Shown piece after piece: positions 10,065-22,420 of a stretch of DNA of 64,000 bases (its first letter is position 1; every line of letters begins with the position of its first letter). A program made the position numbers and the translations under genes. Below the pieces are notes generated by a model. It was given only the letters and a program-made list of their open reading frames with translations. It had not been told where the DNA came from and did no database searches. Where the stretch lies: NCBI GenBank assembly GCA_023627715.1, contig JAMAHW010000014.1, forward strand, positions 496,001 to 560,000, read 5' to 3'. Origin of the DNA: Periconia sp. R9002 (Eukaryota; Ascomycota; Dothideomycetes; Pleosporales; Periconiaceae).

Positions 10065-13000
10065 CGGAAAAGATGCACGAAGTTCTGGGAGCTTTTCGTC
10101 ATGCTCAACTCCTACGTCATAGATTTGGTACGGGTGGATCCATCGGCGGACCGCCGATCCAAGGGTTTTTCGAAGCATTCCATCAAGATGCATCCCTATG
10201 GATACTCCTTCCTTATGGTGTTGTGTAAAAAGGGTAGATCACGCGGGGTAGTGCTTCCTTGTGGCGCGGTCCAAGAGTACTCTAGGGGAAGGTGACAGCG
10301 GGATGGGCCAGGTAGAGCAGTGACGTATCAAAGGAAACTCACAAATCAGAAGCAGCGGAAACCTCTACGTAGAAATTGACACTATGACAGATCTAGTATC
10401 AAAGAGCCGAATTCTCATTAAAATCGGTTTTGTATGCAACGGATTCGCATCGAACCATGAACTGTGCCCGGGGAACAATTCTACACTTAGAGTATTGGCC
10501 CATGTATGCAAGCCAAAACAAGACTGCCATCGAACCCCAATATCATCGATCCACAAGGACCCAAGAATGAACTGACCCTCGGCATGAAAATAGAAGGATC
10601 AATACAATCAGTCAACATTACTAAGCGCGAAGAATTCTCGCCTTCGGATTTTGCTTCATATATGCACATTCGAGGAGTAGTGTGAAAACCGGGGCTTTGT
10701 CAGGACTTCTCCTTATTTAGTGAGTGCAAAAATTGCCGTGACAAGTAAGCCACAGCCGGAGAAGGATCCTAAACTGACTATCGAACTAGCAGCTGGTTCG
10801 TTCGTATAGAACAGAGGCTATCTTGAGCCACCTCTACTCTTCAAGCAGCCTCCACGTGTTCTGGTTAACAATGCCATGTTGCGTGAAAGGTGAACTGTTC
10901 ATTACCTTTTGGCCAAAAGAAAGCTTCACTCTGTAGTCAACCGTAGCGAACTGTGATAGTCGACCTCGGTACAATAATTCAACTGTTTTGCGCCGCCCCC
11001 TTTCCCCACTGAATATATCAAATTCTTCATTTTAATAAATTTCCATAGAAAACCGAGGTTGCCTGACAACAAGCAAATCGATGAAAGGGACCAAACCACC
11101 CAGCATTACTCCGACCTGCAAAACACGTGAAGTAGACTCTCAATTTTTTGAAATACGGCCATTGTTATTCAGGCTCCAGAAATACTACCTCATCGATCTC
11201 TTTGGTTCACCCATGTGAATCGTGGCTGAGCCCTACCGCTTGGTTTCGTCGTTGTTGACAGATAATGAGATGATCTTGCACTAAGGAGCGCTAGGCTCTC
11301 GCAATCTTCCTAACTCGGTGAAAAGGACGCGTAGTAAACACAAAAGCCCCCCCCCAGATGTCGCGATCCAGAGCAAGATTTGTTGAGCAATAAAAGGGGG
11401 CACGGATAACGCAATTTAAAGATCGAGGCCGAAAGAGATCTGACCAGGTACTCAGCCTGGTCTCTCCACGTGCTGATGCGCTTTGCCATGACATGGAAGC
11501 GAACGTTTCATATGCGAGTAAGGTACAAGAGTGTCACTGCGCTGGGATCGACCGCTACTTTCGTTTTGCGCTTTAATTTTGGACCTGTGGGGTTAGGAAA
11601 AAAAGTTTTCGTATTACCTTCTCCATGCCAAGATGGACTATTCTTTGGTACCCGTAATCCAACGTCGAAAGAAATGCCCATGGGCTAGTGCTTACACTAG
11701 TGATATTAACGATGGGAATTTTCGAGATGTTTACTGTCAAATTCTCATGAAATGATGCCGAAGAAATTTTTCAGAGGCAAAAAACAGACAGAGCCTCGGT
11801 TCCAGATGTTGCAAACGATACCTAACAGCGCCCCTGCACTACTGCAAGTCGGTCCCTGCCCTGATAATATGGGCAACTAGCCAGCATGGTTGCGTTAGTG
11901 TTTTCTTACAGAACTGTACCTGGACGTCGGGTTACCGGTGGGCGTTTCATCCTCGGGAGTACTTGTCTGTGTTGGGCATATACAGGCATTGTCTGCACCG
12001 TATTCGCAGTATTGGCCGGCCGCCACAACCCTAATGTTAACCTAATCTGTCAGCCTCACAACTTAATTATTGCCAATTCGAACGTTCAAAAATAACCAAC
12101 TGCTAGATCGGACATGTCCGTATTCTCACATACGTCAATGGCAATCATAGAATCATGGCAGATCGTGTTCACTGTGAAAAGGGTGACCACTCTCCAACAT
12201 GGCAGCCTCACAAACCAAGCTCCTTTGGGGAACTGCTCGTTTTTTTTTAGGCAATGTGCGATGTGTGCGGAAGCATCATTCCAATCGGCAAAGAATCATC
12301 CCCACTTAGATCAAGAAAATTGCACCATACTTTTGGTAGCGCCGAAATGCCGCTAATGACCACGTCGCTCACTAAGCGGACTCCACCTTATGGGTGCCGT
12401 GACTGTCCTAGTGAATGCCCCCAACTCGATCGAACTGTTCTACCATTTTCCTTTGAGTGTAGCTTCGAAATGGCATAGGTTGATATCGAAACGACATCAA
12501 TATCGATATAAAACCAAGGAGAGTGAAGCAGTCTTGCGCTATCCCGGAGCGTGCTCGGCCAGTACTGTCTAGTACCTTTGAACGAATAAGCTGTTCCCAT
12601 TGCACATGGGCCATATTCAATTGTCAATTGGATCGCAAATGCTGATCCAGGCATGTAAGGCCTAGTAAGGGTGACCCATAATGGCTTGGGCGGTGCACGC
12701 TCTCAATAGGTACTTGTTGCGACGAAGCACAAACTATATGAGATTTAGGTATTTCATAGTACCGCAGTACTAAGGGCTACCCCTACCCATACAAAAAATC
12801 AGCAATATATATAAAAAAACACATCAACCACCCATGCACAAACTATATTACGGCCGTGCCGCCGAGAACCCGCGGATGTGGATTCGAAATTCCGACAGAT
12901 GAACTAAGTAAGCCACGATGCTGACTCGCATGTGTATGTAGAAGCATTGTTCTTGACATGACGTGTAGTCGGGAAAGGGTTCTGGAGGTGGCGAGAAGGC

Positions 13001-13392
13001 GACACGGAGGGGCACCCAGCGTCATGGCGTCCAGACGGTGTGATCTGTCGGTACTGATTCACATCAACTAGGCCCTGTCAAGTGTTATGCGACGTGCTCG
13101 ACGTATAGCCCGAGGCCTGACAGTTCCTTACGCCGTCAAGTGCAGCTATGGAGCTGTGATCTCTCGCCTCCGAGTATCCGATGCAGGTGCAGAAGCTACC
13201 CTTGTGCTAATAAAGCAGAGGCATTAGGGCAACATAGGCGACTATTGGATCATGATGAGTGAGGTAATTCCCTAAAAAAGGCTTGTTAGCGTGAAGCTGT
13301 AATTATCGTGTCTCTTCAATAAGTACTCTCCTCGAATCTCCCACAAACAAAGTTTGGATCGTCACCGGCCCAATCTCACACCTTCTTCCACA
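10065..13392. other. gene-poor intergenic region, right part
   Basis: 3.3 kb with no frame that looks coding. There is no reverse transcriptase, transposase or tRNA motif. AT-rich patches occur near 10990-11050 and 12780-12840. The segment just before 13393 must hold the promoter of the glycosyltransferase gene. Confidence 0.5.
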
Positions 13393-16243
13393 ATGTCCTC
13401 GCACCCACACTATCGTGGGGAAGCAAACAATCCCCCATTCCCGGCCACAATATCCGAATCACCACTCGAAAGTCCATTTGCTTCGCCATTAGATGCCACC
13501 GCTCAAGATATTGCGATTCCCGCCCATCTCTTACAAGCTTCTGCTTCGGCAGGATCCAAACGCGATGATGGCGAGGAATCCAAGTGGGAGCCACAACGAC
13601 AACTCAGCGTGAGGAGAAACCCAAGCCTTGCTCACGCCAGACCAGCTCGTCATGTTCCTGTATTACAGCCTCCACCAGCAGTGAAGAGACCGACAACCCT
13701 GCCGAGTCGAAGTTCTACACCGAGGCATTCTGCGGAGAGCTCCCGGTCAGCTTCCGATGCTGCTCTCACCAGATCTGCCACAGTTCAGGGCAGGAAAAAT
13801 GCTGAAGAGATCAACGCACGTCCGAAAAACCAACGGGTGTCGTTCGCGGATGGCGTCCAAGAGCCATCGTCACCTTATTCTCCGCGCAGAAGCTGGCGAT
13901 CTTCGATCATGTCGAACTATTCGGAGCCGGAAGAGAAGCGCACAGGTTGGCGCTTCTCTCCTCCCATAAACGGATCTGGGCCAACAGTATCAGCACCGGG
14001 ACAGCGGCGAAGTTGGCGACTGTCATATGCTCCGGGGGATGCTGATCGACTGACATTGAGTCCGCATACCTCTATGGGCGAGTTCCCAAGGTCTGCAGGA
14101 CATGATGAGCCTAGCTTCAGCAACCCATTTGCGGACCCTCCCAGCCATGGAAACCAAGTTACCATCACTCCTCCCTCTCCATCTGCCTCGAGTACCCAAC
14201 GGCCACGGAGAGGGACTCTGGAGTCTGTGATGAATGCTATAGTTCCTGAGACGATACAACGAAAAATGACCCAGCGATCCGCCAATGGTCTAACTCGTAC
14301 AAGCTCGATGCGAAAAACGTTCGAAAAGGCGAAGGTTCGTGGAGTGGAGTTGCAAAGAGAGAAGTGGGTACAGATTGTCTTCGAATATGGAATGTACTTG
14401 TTTCTCCTTTGTTTTATTTATTTTGTTTTGATCGGGATGCCTTTGTGGAAGGGTGCCGTGTGGTGGTTGTACTGGGTTGTTGCAAACAAATTCGTCATCG
14501 CTGGTGGTTTCGGTATCGTACTGGGAGTTGCGCTATTGTAAGTCTTGAATACTTCCTGGGCAGTCCGACAAGTCCGCTGACATTGTAAATCCAGCTACGC
14601 TTTCGCACCGCTCCTGATCTTGTTCGAGCCTGATCCACCGGTTCCAGAGAGGATGACTGAAACCAAGATTCAGCCGAATGTCAAGGATACTGCACTGTTG
14701 ATTCCTTGCTACAAGTCAGCAAACCTGATCGCCGCGACTCTGGAAGCCGCACTGAAAATATTTCCCCCCTCACACATATTTGTCCTAGCGAATGGCAACA
14801 GTCCTACCCCACTCGACAACACCGAGGAGATTGTGCGTCCGTATGGAGTCACTCACTTGTGGTCACCTGTAGGCTCCAAGATTGTTGCTCAGTTCGTTGG
14901 GTGTTACGCTGCCAAACGTTTCAAGTATGTGCTGTTGATTGATGACGACTGCGCACTACCGGAAAACTTTCCGGTTGTCACTGACAGGTTGGTGGGTAAA
15001 GTCAAATGCATCGGCTACACCATCAAGAGTGTGGGGCCAAATTCTTCCAAAGGAAACTTCTGTCAGCAAGCCCAGGATCTCGAGTATAAGCTCAGTGGAC
15101 TTCAGCGTGAATTTGCGGGAAAGATCGGTTCCGCGACGTTCCCTCATGGCGCAATTTCACTTTGGGATCGAGAGCTCCTCGTCAAAACGTTCTACCAGCA
15201 CCCAGGGTTCAGTGTGTCTGAGGACTGGTTCTTCGGGCATGCAGCGCGTCAGCTTGGTTGTCGAATCACCATGTGCTCCCAGGTGTTTGTTGAGACGGAG
15301 ACGCCGACTGCTGTGTTCATTTCGGGTGGAGGATCGAGAGGTGGTTTCGGTGAGATGACAATCTTTAGTCAAAGATTCAAGAGATGGAACTTTTTTTTCG
15401 TCAACGGCATGTGGTATAACATGGCCTATATTCTTTTTGATTGGAAGCTGGGTTGGTGGGAGATTGGTGCAAAGATTTTTGTCTTCCAAGAGGTCAGTGC
15501 ACAGCTTCGACGTGAGCATGTCTCCGATGTTAATACTGTTACAGGTTTACGAGACGCTGCTTTATCTTATGACTCCCTTTGTTTTACCCATTTCATTTTA
15601 TGTCCGGCCATCCTTCTGTGGAATTTTGCTTGCTGCCACGGTGGGCATGTATCTCATCAATACTGTCATCTTCAACGAGGTTCACCTTCGTCGCAAGAAG
15701 GAGCGCATCGGGTGGACCGTCCTTTTGGTGTACTACCTACCGTACAAAATCATCCTCACCTTCATCAACGTAGCTTCATGCTACTGGTAAGTCACCCTCG
15801 TCGTCCCTGTATTCTGCCAAGTGTATTCTAACCGCTTGGACAGGTCCTTGTGGAAATACGCACGCTACTTCGCAAAGCGCCATCCTAAGGTCGTTGAAGA
15901 CGAAAAGGCAGTGGAAGTTGTGGTTCGATTAGAAGAGTCTGAAGCCGCGAATGAGTGCGGTCTTGGTCGACAACTCACTGTCCGCGCAGTCAACAAAACC
16001 TCGGAGATGCGGGAAATGACGGTAGTAGGCATGGAGAATGAGCCGGAGCCTTACCAACCTGGCTTGAGTACTCCCATGAGAGAAGCAGAAGGAATCCGCG
16101 CCTTCGATTTTAGTGATCCACAACGTCTACAAGTTAACAGCAGCAACAGCGACCGCTTCCAACACTCAAACGACTCGGTCAGCAGTGGCGAAACCCTTAG
16201 CTCACAGCGGGAAGTAGCGACTCGAAAACTGCTAGATGTTTAA
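13393..16243 (+). CDS. membrane glycosyltransferase, family GT2
   Basis: Four exons: 13393-14537, 14595-15492, 15545-15786, 15844-16243 (894 residues). Introns are 57, 52 and 57 bp with agreeing phases. The first ATG in frame is 13393. About 320 residues of Ser/Pro/Arg-rich, probably disordered cytosolic sequence come first. Two hydrophobic segments follow (about 325-349 and 357-390), then the GT2 catalytic core with IDDDCALP (DxD, about 495), SEDWFFG (acceptor-site ED, about 590) and QRFKRW (Q/RxxRW-type, about 640). Further membrane helices lie in exon 3, and a charged tail ends the protein. This is a processive polysaccharide synthase layout like hyaluronan or Cps1-type enzymes. It resembles the fungal GT2 group that includes Zymoseptoria ZtGT2, reported to be needed for surface hyphal growth. 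The polymer made is unknown. Confidence 0.85.
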
Positions 16244-17709
16244 TATTTACTGTTCCATACCATGTATAGATATATCTTAATTCATGAAATTCAACAATTA
16301 TGAGGCAAAACCCTGAGGGCATGATTTCGCGCGCACGATACAGTGAATTCACTCTCCTGTTTTGAGTGAGGGATGAAACCGGACGAGAGCATAGAAACTT
16401 TGTGGATAATGGGGTAGATGGGTGAGATGGAAACGAAGGATCAAGGATCAATGACAGAACAAGACTTGGAAGCGACTGATGACTCATCCATACGTCTTCA
16501 TTCTCGTGCGCCAATCAAGTTAGTGCATCTGTCATGGCGGTACGCATAGAAGATGAGGAAATGTACCGTTTCATCATTTTTCCAGGATCAATTATTATCC
16601 ACGAATCTTGGGAATGTTGTATTTAGTCATCACTATGCCTACTATGTGAAGAGCAGGGGTGTACTACCCTCGGTATCAGGTTGTCGGTGCTCAGTGTTTG
16701 GGAGAGCGCCTCTCTCCAAGCATGCAGGCATGCAATTGCAAGTTTCAAATTGTAGAGGTTGAAATAAATCGGGTTCGGGTAAACAGTGTTTATACATTGA
16801 CAAGCGTCGTAGACTACGTGAATAGGCAGGAGGCCAGTCCGGGCCTCGGATCCTTCGTATGTACCTAAATGCGTGCGAGCAACCCACGTCGTCCAGTAGT
16901 ACCTACATCGGTACCTACACAAGTAGACGGGAAATGAGTGGCGTCGTGCATCCGAATTACCATCTCTCGTACATACCTGCGCGGGTGAATGGCGTACATG
17001 GATTTGGTCGTGTAACGCGGGGGTTACAAGGAAGTGCCTGTCAAACCACAAGCGCACGGTGTTCGGCACGCTTCCGTCATCTGAAACCACAAACAATCAA
17101 ATGGGAGTGTGTTGTAAATACAGCACAACGTCTTCAATACTTGCTGAGGAGAAGTCGGCGCTTCGATATGCCTCGTCCCAATCATCCATACGGGTGATTT
17201 CTGTTATTGGTACCTAAGTAGTTGGATGAATCTCTTCCATCTGTCAACGCGAGGCCAGGGTTGTCATTGCCATTGCTCTACCTACATACCGGCTTCCGAA
17301 TTCGTGGGTTGCGCTAACCGAATCCGTGACCCTCAAAGTCCGGTCACAAATCATCCCGCTGTCAGCACAGCAGCATAGCTATCTTGTCTTTGTCTCACCT
17401 GTGCCTGGGATATCTTCCTCTTGTTAGCGAGATGCAAGGCGGCGGAAATTATCTTCACTTCTCAGACAAGCCGCCGATATGGTGTGCAAACTGGCTGGCT
17501 GGAGAATGTGCGCCATCTTCTGTGGCCGGTCCACGCCATTCCGCCACAGGTACTTACGTCGAGACTTCTTTTCTTAGTCCCCAGCTTACCCATACTTAGC
17601 TCTTGATCTGTTCTCCTACCATCGCTCATCATGTCCCTAAACGTTTCTTGATCGGCAATCGCAAAAGAATGCTACCATCATCCCAACTTTGAACTGGCTT
17701 CAACCTACC
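16244..17709. other. intergenic region
   Basis: 3' flank of the glycosyltransferase and upstream region of the membrane glycoprotein. No coding frame, tRNA or repeat was recognised. Confidence 0.5.
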
Positions 17710-19968
17710 ATGGCGGCCCCTTCGCCAGTATCTCCCTTGTCATCGTCTGGCTTCAATGGCGGCGTTCAAAAGCCTGATCGCTGGGAAGGCTACCCAGAAT
17801 CCAACAAAGACGGGTTGAGGATACACATGAAGGAAATAGCGATACCGACTTCCCCAGAAAATGTGCACTATCATCGAAAACTACCGGCACTGCCCACTGA
17901 ACACTACCTTCCACGGCCCTCGTTAGCCCGTAGCAATTCGTCGCCTTCTTCTTTTTCACACAAAAAAACAGATTCCAGAACCGAGCGACTCATCGCACGG
18001 CGGTCCACCCAAGCGGCAGAATGGAAAGTACACTGGCGGGCGCCACTCACCATCATTTCATCCTTCTTCATTGGACTCCTTCTGGCCGTTGGACAGCATC
18101 TTCTGTACTCTTCATTGCATCACATAAACACCGAGAGCGAAGGGCAAAAGACAACAGAGGTTCTTTATGGACGAGCACTGGCTTACTTCAGCAAAATAGC
18201 ATTTGGGGGTTCTGTAACGCTAGTTTACCGACAACGATTATGGAGAACCTTTCGCCATCAGGCACTCTCCATCTGGTCCATTGACCAGCTTTTTCTGGGG
18301 ACCGAGGATCCCACCATTTTCTTCAATTGGGAGACCATCAGCAAAGCGCTCTTGCCCACAATCATTGCCTTGGTCATTTGGCTTATCCCTCTTGCGACTA
18401 TCATCTTCTCTCCGGGCGCTCTGAGCTTCGGAGAATATCTTGAAGTCTCCAGCACTCTTAGCAACGTACCCACTCTCGACTTCAATGCCGAATCCGTTGC
18501 AAACTGGCGAAATGCTGTAGAGATGCCCGACAAAACTCTTAGAAAGTCCCTCATGTTCTACAACACAACGGATCGCGAGGCAAAGAAAGATGGATGGTTT
18601 GATTATTATGATCAGCCTTCTTCAGACCTCAACCGTCTGTCAGTTCTGAACGCTTGGAGTGTTGGTAACCAAACTCTGATGCGGCCCGACGCTCGCCAAG
18701 CATCATGCGGTGCCAACTACAACTGCACCTACACCACGAGCTTCATAGCTCCTCAGTACAAATGCGAAAAGGTGGCGTCCGGGCCAGAGGATGACCAGAA
18801 ACTCTTCGATATGGGAGCACCGTTCAACACAAGTAAACTGGTTCCTTATGGAAAGCACGTCTATTTTGCCGATGTTGAACAGGGAAAATACGACAGACCC
18901 CAGGCGCCTGATCTCTCCAACGAAGGCGGTGTCCCATTGGGGAAAATTCCAGACGACTTGGGTACATTCAAAATAGAGCCACAGCTCTGGCTAGGGTACT
19001 CGACCAATTCGACAGAACCATGGCCACCCAACTCACCTTTCGCGAGGAACTGGACCCACAGGCTGGACGCTCACATCGTGCGATGCGTGCATTATGAAGC
19101 AAAATACACCGTAAGGTGGAACTACACCGAGCCTTTCTACACTACCAACGTGACGTACGAGTTTTTGCAGTCTGTACTGGACACCAACTTCAGTAGGCTA
19201 GAGAACGGAAAACCGGATTACAAGACGATAAAACCAGAGTCGAATTTTGTGAGTCCGCGAGCGGACGTGGGGAAATACAAAAAGGTTGCTGCATACCACG
19301 CGCTGGGGGAGTCCGTCCGCGATTTCTTAAAGGGCAACATTGAACTGGACCCGGAATTTCCTGGACCAAGTTATGCGCGCGTCAATTCAAAAATCACGCT
19401 GACAAGACTGGTCAGCAAGACCAACAGCACGCCTTTCGACAATTTCTCGCAACATGTACAGGAATTTTACTCCGATACGGTACTATCGCTCTTCTCGGTC
19501 CCGCAGATGCTTGTCAATGCTGAAGCAAATACTATGGTGAACCGTACAAGATACCGGCCCACCTTTGTATACAGCCCCAGAAAGCTCTGGGCTTGCTACC
19601 TGCCTGTCATTCTCGTGGTATTTCTGATCCTGCTCCTCTACGCTTACACCATCTGGGAAGATGGAACCACCTGGTCCATAGGATTCTCGCGCATCTTGGT
19701 TACGACGCGAAATCAAACACTCGACGAAATCAGCCGCGGCGCTTGTCTTGGGAACGACCCATTCCCTGCGGAGCTCCTCTCTACAAAGCTTCAATTCGGT
19801 GTTCTGAATGAGTGCAACGACATCGACAGCATAGGAGCAGGTGGTATCTCAGATGTCCAGCATTGCTCTTTCGGTGTTCCCTCCGAGCTCTCACCTATCA
19901 TCAGAGGTACCCCCTACGCGGGACTAAAGCGCAGGAGCTCTCGACAAAAGAAACAGAAGATGGATTGA
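17710..19968 (+). CDS. large fungal multi-pass membrane glycoprotein, function unknown
   Basis: 752 residues in one exon from the ATG at 17710. The frame is open slightly further upstream but without an ATG. Order: a Ser/Pro-rich cytosolic N-terminus; a membrane segment near TIISSFFIGLLLAVGQ (about 114-135); a second hydrophobic stretch; a third near LPTIIALVIWLIPLA; a luminal or external region of roughly 380 residues with many N-x-S/T sites and several cysteines; a last helix near YLPVILVVFLILLLYA; and a cytosolic tail ending in a Lys/Arg cluster (KRRSSRQKKQ). This topology is typical of a large Pezizomycotina family often labelled 'formylmethionine deformylase-like', a name I consider misleading because no deformylase motif (HExxH) is present. 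Its role is unknown. Confidence 0.75.
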   Translation: MAAPSPVSPLSSSGFNGGVQKPDRWEGYPESNKDGLRIHMKEIAIPTSPENVHYHRKLPALPTEHYLPRPSLARSNSSPSSFSHKKTDSRTERLIARRSTQAAEWKVHWRAPLTIISSFFIGLLLAVGQHLLYSSLHHINTESEGQKTTEVLYGRALAYFSKIAFGGSVTLVYRQRLWRTFRHQALSIWSIDQLFLGTEDPTIFFNWETISKALLPTIIALVIWLIPLATIIFSPGALSFGEYLEVSSTLSNVPTLDFNAESVANWRNAVEMPDKTLRKSLMFYNTTDREAKKDGWFDYYDQPSSDLNRLSVLNAWSVGNQTLMRPDARQASCGANYNCTYTTSFIAPQYKCEKVASGPEDDQKLFDMGAPFNTSKLVPYGKHVYFADVEQGKYDRPQAPDLSNEGGVPLGKIPDDLGTFKIEPQLWLGYSTNSTEPWPPNSPFARNWTHRLDAHIVRCVHYEAKYTVRWNYTEPFYTTNVTYEFLQSVLDTNFSRLENGKPDYKTIKPESNFVSPRADVGKYKKVAAYHALGESVRDFLKGNIELDPEFPGPSYARVNSKITLTRLVSKTNSTPFDNFSQHVQEFYSDTVLSLFSVPQMLVNAEANTMVNRTRYRPTFVYSPRKLWACYLPVILVVFLILLLYAYTIWEDGTTWSIGFSRILVTTRNQTLDEISRGACLGNDPFPAELLSTKLQFGVLNECNDIDSIGAGGISDVQHCSFGVPSELSPIIRGTPYAGLKRRSSRQKKQKMD

Positions 19969-21238
19969 AAATGTCCAAAAATGTGCGTGGCCAATGCAAA
20001 ACGGACCCCAGATTTCAGGCCCGCAACGAAACTCCGGTCACAATCTTGATTGAGCCACGGCGCCTGGGCACATCCATGCACGCACGTGTGTTGCACATTC
20101 GCAACGCTAGCCCCCACTCGTATCACTCGTTCGTGCACGGACTTTGTCTCACATCTATCCCACTTTCTGGGAGAAAATAGTGATCAGGTTTCAGCAGATT
20201 CCTTTTACTATATTCACTGGAATGTCGATGCTTGTTGTGTAGCTTGCAGCGTCGCTGAATAGATATACATACACGAGCACCGCCTAGCCCCCCACCTCGG
20301 CCAGTCTAGACAATCCGCCATACTACTTCAGCTGCTCTTTTCAATCAGATTGTCGAGGTACACAGTATGCTACCACAGACCTGATCTGTCCCTGGGAAAC
20401 GGAACTGGACCGGATATCATATTGTGGCATGTGTCTGCTCCATGGCGAAAATGAACGCATCGCAAAGTTATCTTTGATGCGCGGGGGGATATATGAAGAC
20501 TCCGGCTTTTTTTTCAATCTTTGTATTTCTACCAGGCCCCTTCTCTGGCCTGCGGGCGTCTCCATCTCTTTCTTTTCTCTTCAAATTTTTGTTTACTGTT
20601 TCCTTTCTCCACCATGATACCACGCCGACAGTTCCTGGTATATTTCTTTTCTTATGTAAAAGCTCTGTAAGCATACATAACTATATCTGCGCCTGGTAAT
20701 AACGATGGCTTTGCGCTCTACTCGATTTTTCCCTCATTGATGTGACTCGTGACAAAGATCAGAATCTATTAGGTAGATATCAATCTTCCCGAGCACTTGT
20801 ACGAGAACTATCTCCTGATTTTCATAGTATCATATCGAATCTTAGGAAGTTTATTTTGGGTATATCTTCAAATTGGATCCAAAAATACCGCATTCTAACA
20901 TTAACAATTCGCTAACGTAGTTTTGTACATCAACACATGTAGATAAGAAGCAGAACATGTGTCGACGCTAGTCCGCTTTAGGCAGGAAGCCCAGATCTGG
21001 CCAAAGGATGATCGTCATCATCATAAAGGATTTCGAGGCTGAATATCAGATCGTAACTCGCTACGTACCTATATCCATGACCTCTATCGAATTTTGGTGT
21101 CGCCCAGCAGCAAAAAAAGCAGCTATGTTTCCCTTCCATGATGAGCCAGCCAGGCTAGTTCTCGGCCGGCATCGGCCTCCATTTTTAGCAATTTAACAAT
21201 TTCAACGGCCGACACGAGCACTCCCAAATCCCATAGAG
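19969..21238. other. intergenic region
   Basis: 1.27 kb between two plus-strand genes, AT-rich near 20760-20960. No gene or RNA was recognised. Confidence 0.5.
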
Positions 21239-22420
21239 ATGTCGACAATCGCATTGCCTGTCAGGTTATGCCGACCCTATAGTAGCAATTTCATTCGAAA
21301 ATCTACATCCCACACATCCACCCCCAGTGCCCCTGGCATTGGACTGTCCTGGAATAGAGACGCTTTCCGAAACCGGCCAACCACTTTCTCCAGCGTTGAA
21401 TTTTTCCGCAAGCTCCACGTGAGTCAACGTCAGAGCCAAAAACACACCTTCAAGAAGAGTACCACCAACGCCAGCACAATCCCAAGCCCCACCACCCAAT
21501 TGCGCAACCTCTCGTCCTCTTCAAGCGCAGACCGCGAAGAACTAGCCCTTCTCAAGAAAATGGCGGCCACCAAACCAGGAGACGACCATTACCTCACACT
21601 CTCATGCCCCGACAAGTCCGGCATCGTGCACGCCGTGACGGGCCTCCTCGCTGCACAGGAGCTCACCATCCTCGACCTCCAGCAGTTCTCCGACCCAGAC
21701 TCCAAAACCTTCTTCATGCGCGTGCACTTCGGCTACGCCGCGGACCTAACCCCCCTCCAACAGCCCTTGTCCTCGCTGGCCAGCGATATGCAAATGAACT
21801 ACGACATCCGACGCGTGACGTCAAAACCCAAAGTGCTCATCATGGTGTCCAAGATCGGCCACTGCCTCAACGACCTGCTTTTCCGCGTCAAGAGCGGCCA
21901 GCTCAAAATCGACATTCCCGCCATCGTCAGCAACCACCCGGAATTCGCGGACCTGGCCAAAAGCTACAACATCCCCTTTTACCACCTTCCCGTGAACAAG
22001 GACACCAAGGCCGAGCAGGAGTCCCAGATTTTGGATTTGATCAAGCAGTACGAGATCGATCTCGTTGTGCTGGCTAGGTACATGCAGGTCCTCTCGCCGC
22101 GGCTGTGCTCGGAAATGTCCGGTCGCATCATCAACATCCACCATTCGTTCCTGCCGAGTTTCAAAGGCGCAAAGCCGTATCATCAAGCGTATGAGAGGGG
22201 AGTCAAGATCATCGGCGCGACTGCGCATTTCGTGACCAAGGATTTGGATGAGGGGCCGATTATCGAACAGAGGGTTGCGAGGGTCGATCATGCGCTTTCG
22301 CCAAAGGAGTTGGTCGAGGAGGGCAGCAACGTCGAGAGTCAGGTTCTTGCTGCTGCGGTCAAGTGGTGGAGCGAGAAGAGGGTGTTTTTGAACGGGGCTA
22401 AGACGGTTGTGTTTAACTAA
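21239..22420 (+). CDS. purU: formyltetrahydrofolate deformylase
   Basis: Hydrolyses 10-formyltetrahydrofolate to formate and tetrahydrofolate, balancing one-carbon pools. 393 residues, one exon. The first roughly 105 residues are rich in Arg, Ser and Thr with almost no acidic residues and probably form a mitochondrial presequence. An ACT domain follows (LTLSCPDKSGIVHAV...), then the formyl-transferase/hydrolase domain. The catalytic Asn is in VSNHPEF (about 232), His in NIHHSFLPSF (about 299) and Asp in KDLDEGPII (about 335). The ACT domain plus the HHSFLP block separates it from GAR transformylase and methionyl-tRNA formyltransferase. Third codon positions are very GC-rich in the first two thirds. 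Mitochondrial location is inferred. Confidence 0.92.
   Translation: MSTIALPVRLCRPYSSNFIRKSTSHTSTPSAPGIGLSWNRDAFRNRPTTFSSVEFFRKLHVSQRQSQKHTFKKSTTNASTIPSPTTQLRNLSSSSSADREELALLKKMAATKPGDDHYLTLSCPDKSGIVHAVTGLLAAQELTILDLQQFSDPDSKTFFMRVHFGYAADLTPLQQPLSSLASDMQMNYDIRRVTSKPKVLIMVSKIGHCLNDLLFRVKSGQLKIDIPAIVSNHPEFADLAKSYNIPFYHLPVNKDTKAEQESQILDLIKQYEIDLVVLARYMQVLSPRLCSEMSGRIINIHHSFLPSFKGAKPYHQAYERGVKIIGATAHFVTKDLDEGPIIEQRVARVDHALSPKELVEEGSNVESQVLAAAVKWWSEKRVFLNGAKTVVFN

Noticed and set aside
8490..13392. Decayed transposon.
   Set aside because: No reverse transcriptase, transposase, terminal repeat or target-site duplication could be seen by eye, so it was not annotated as mobile.
16623..17096. 157-codon minus-strand frame.
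   Set aside because: Overlaps several other frames in low-complexity intergenic DNA; no splice context or family match.
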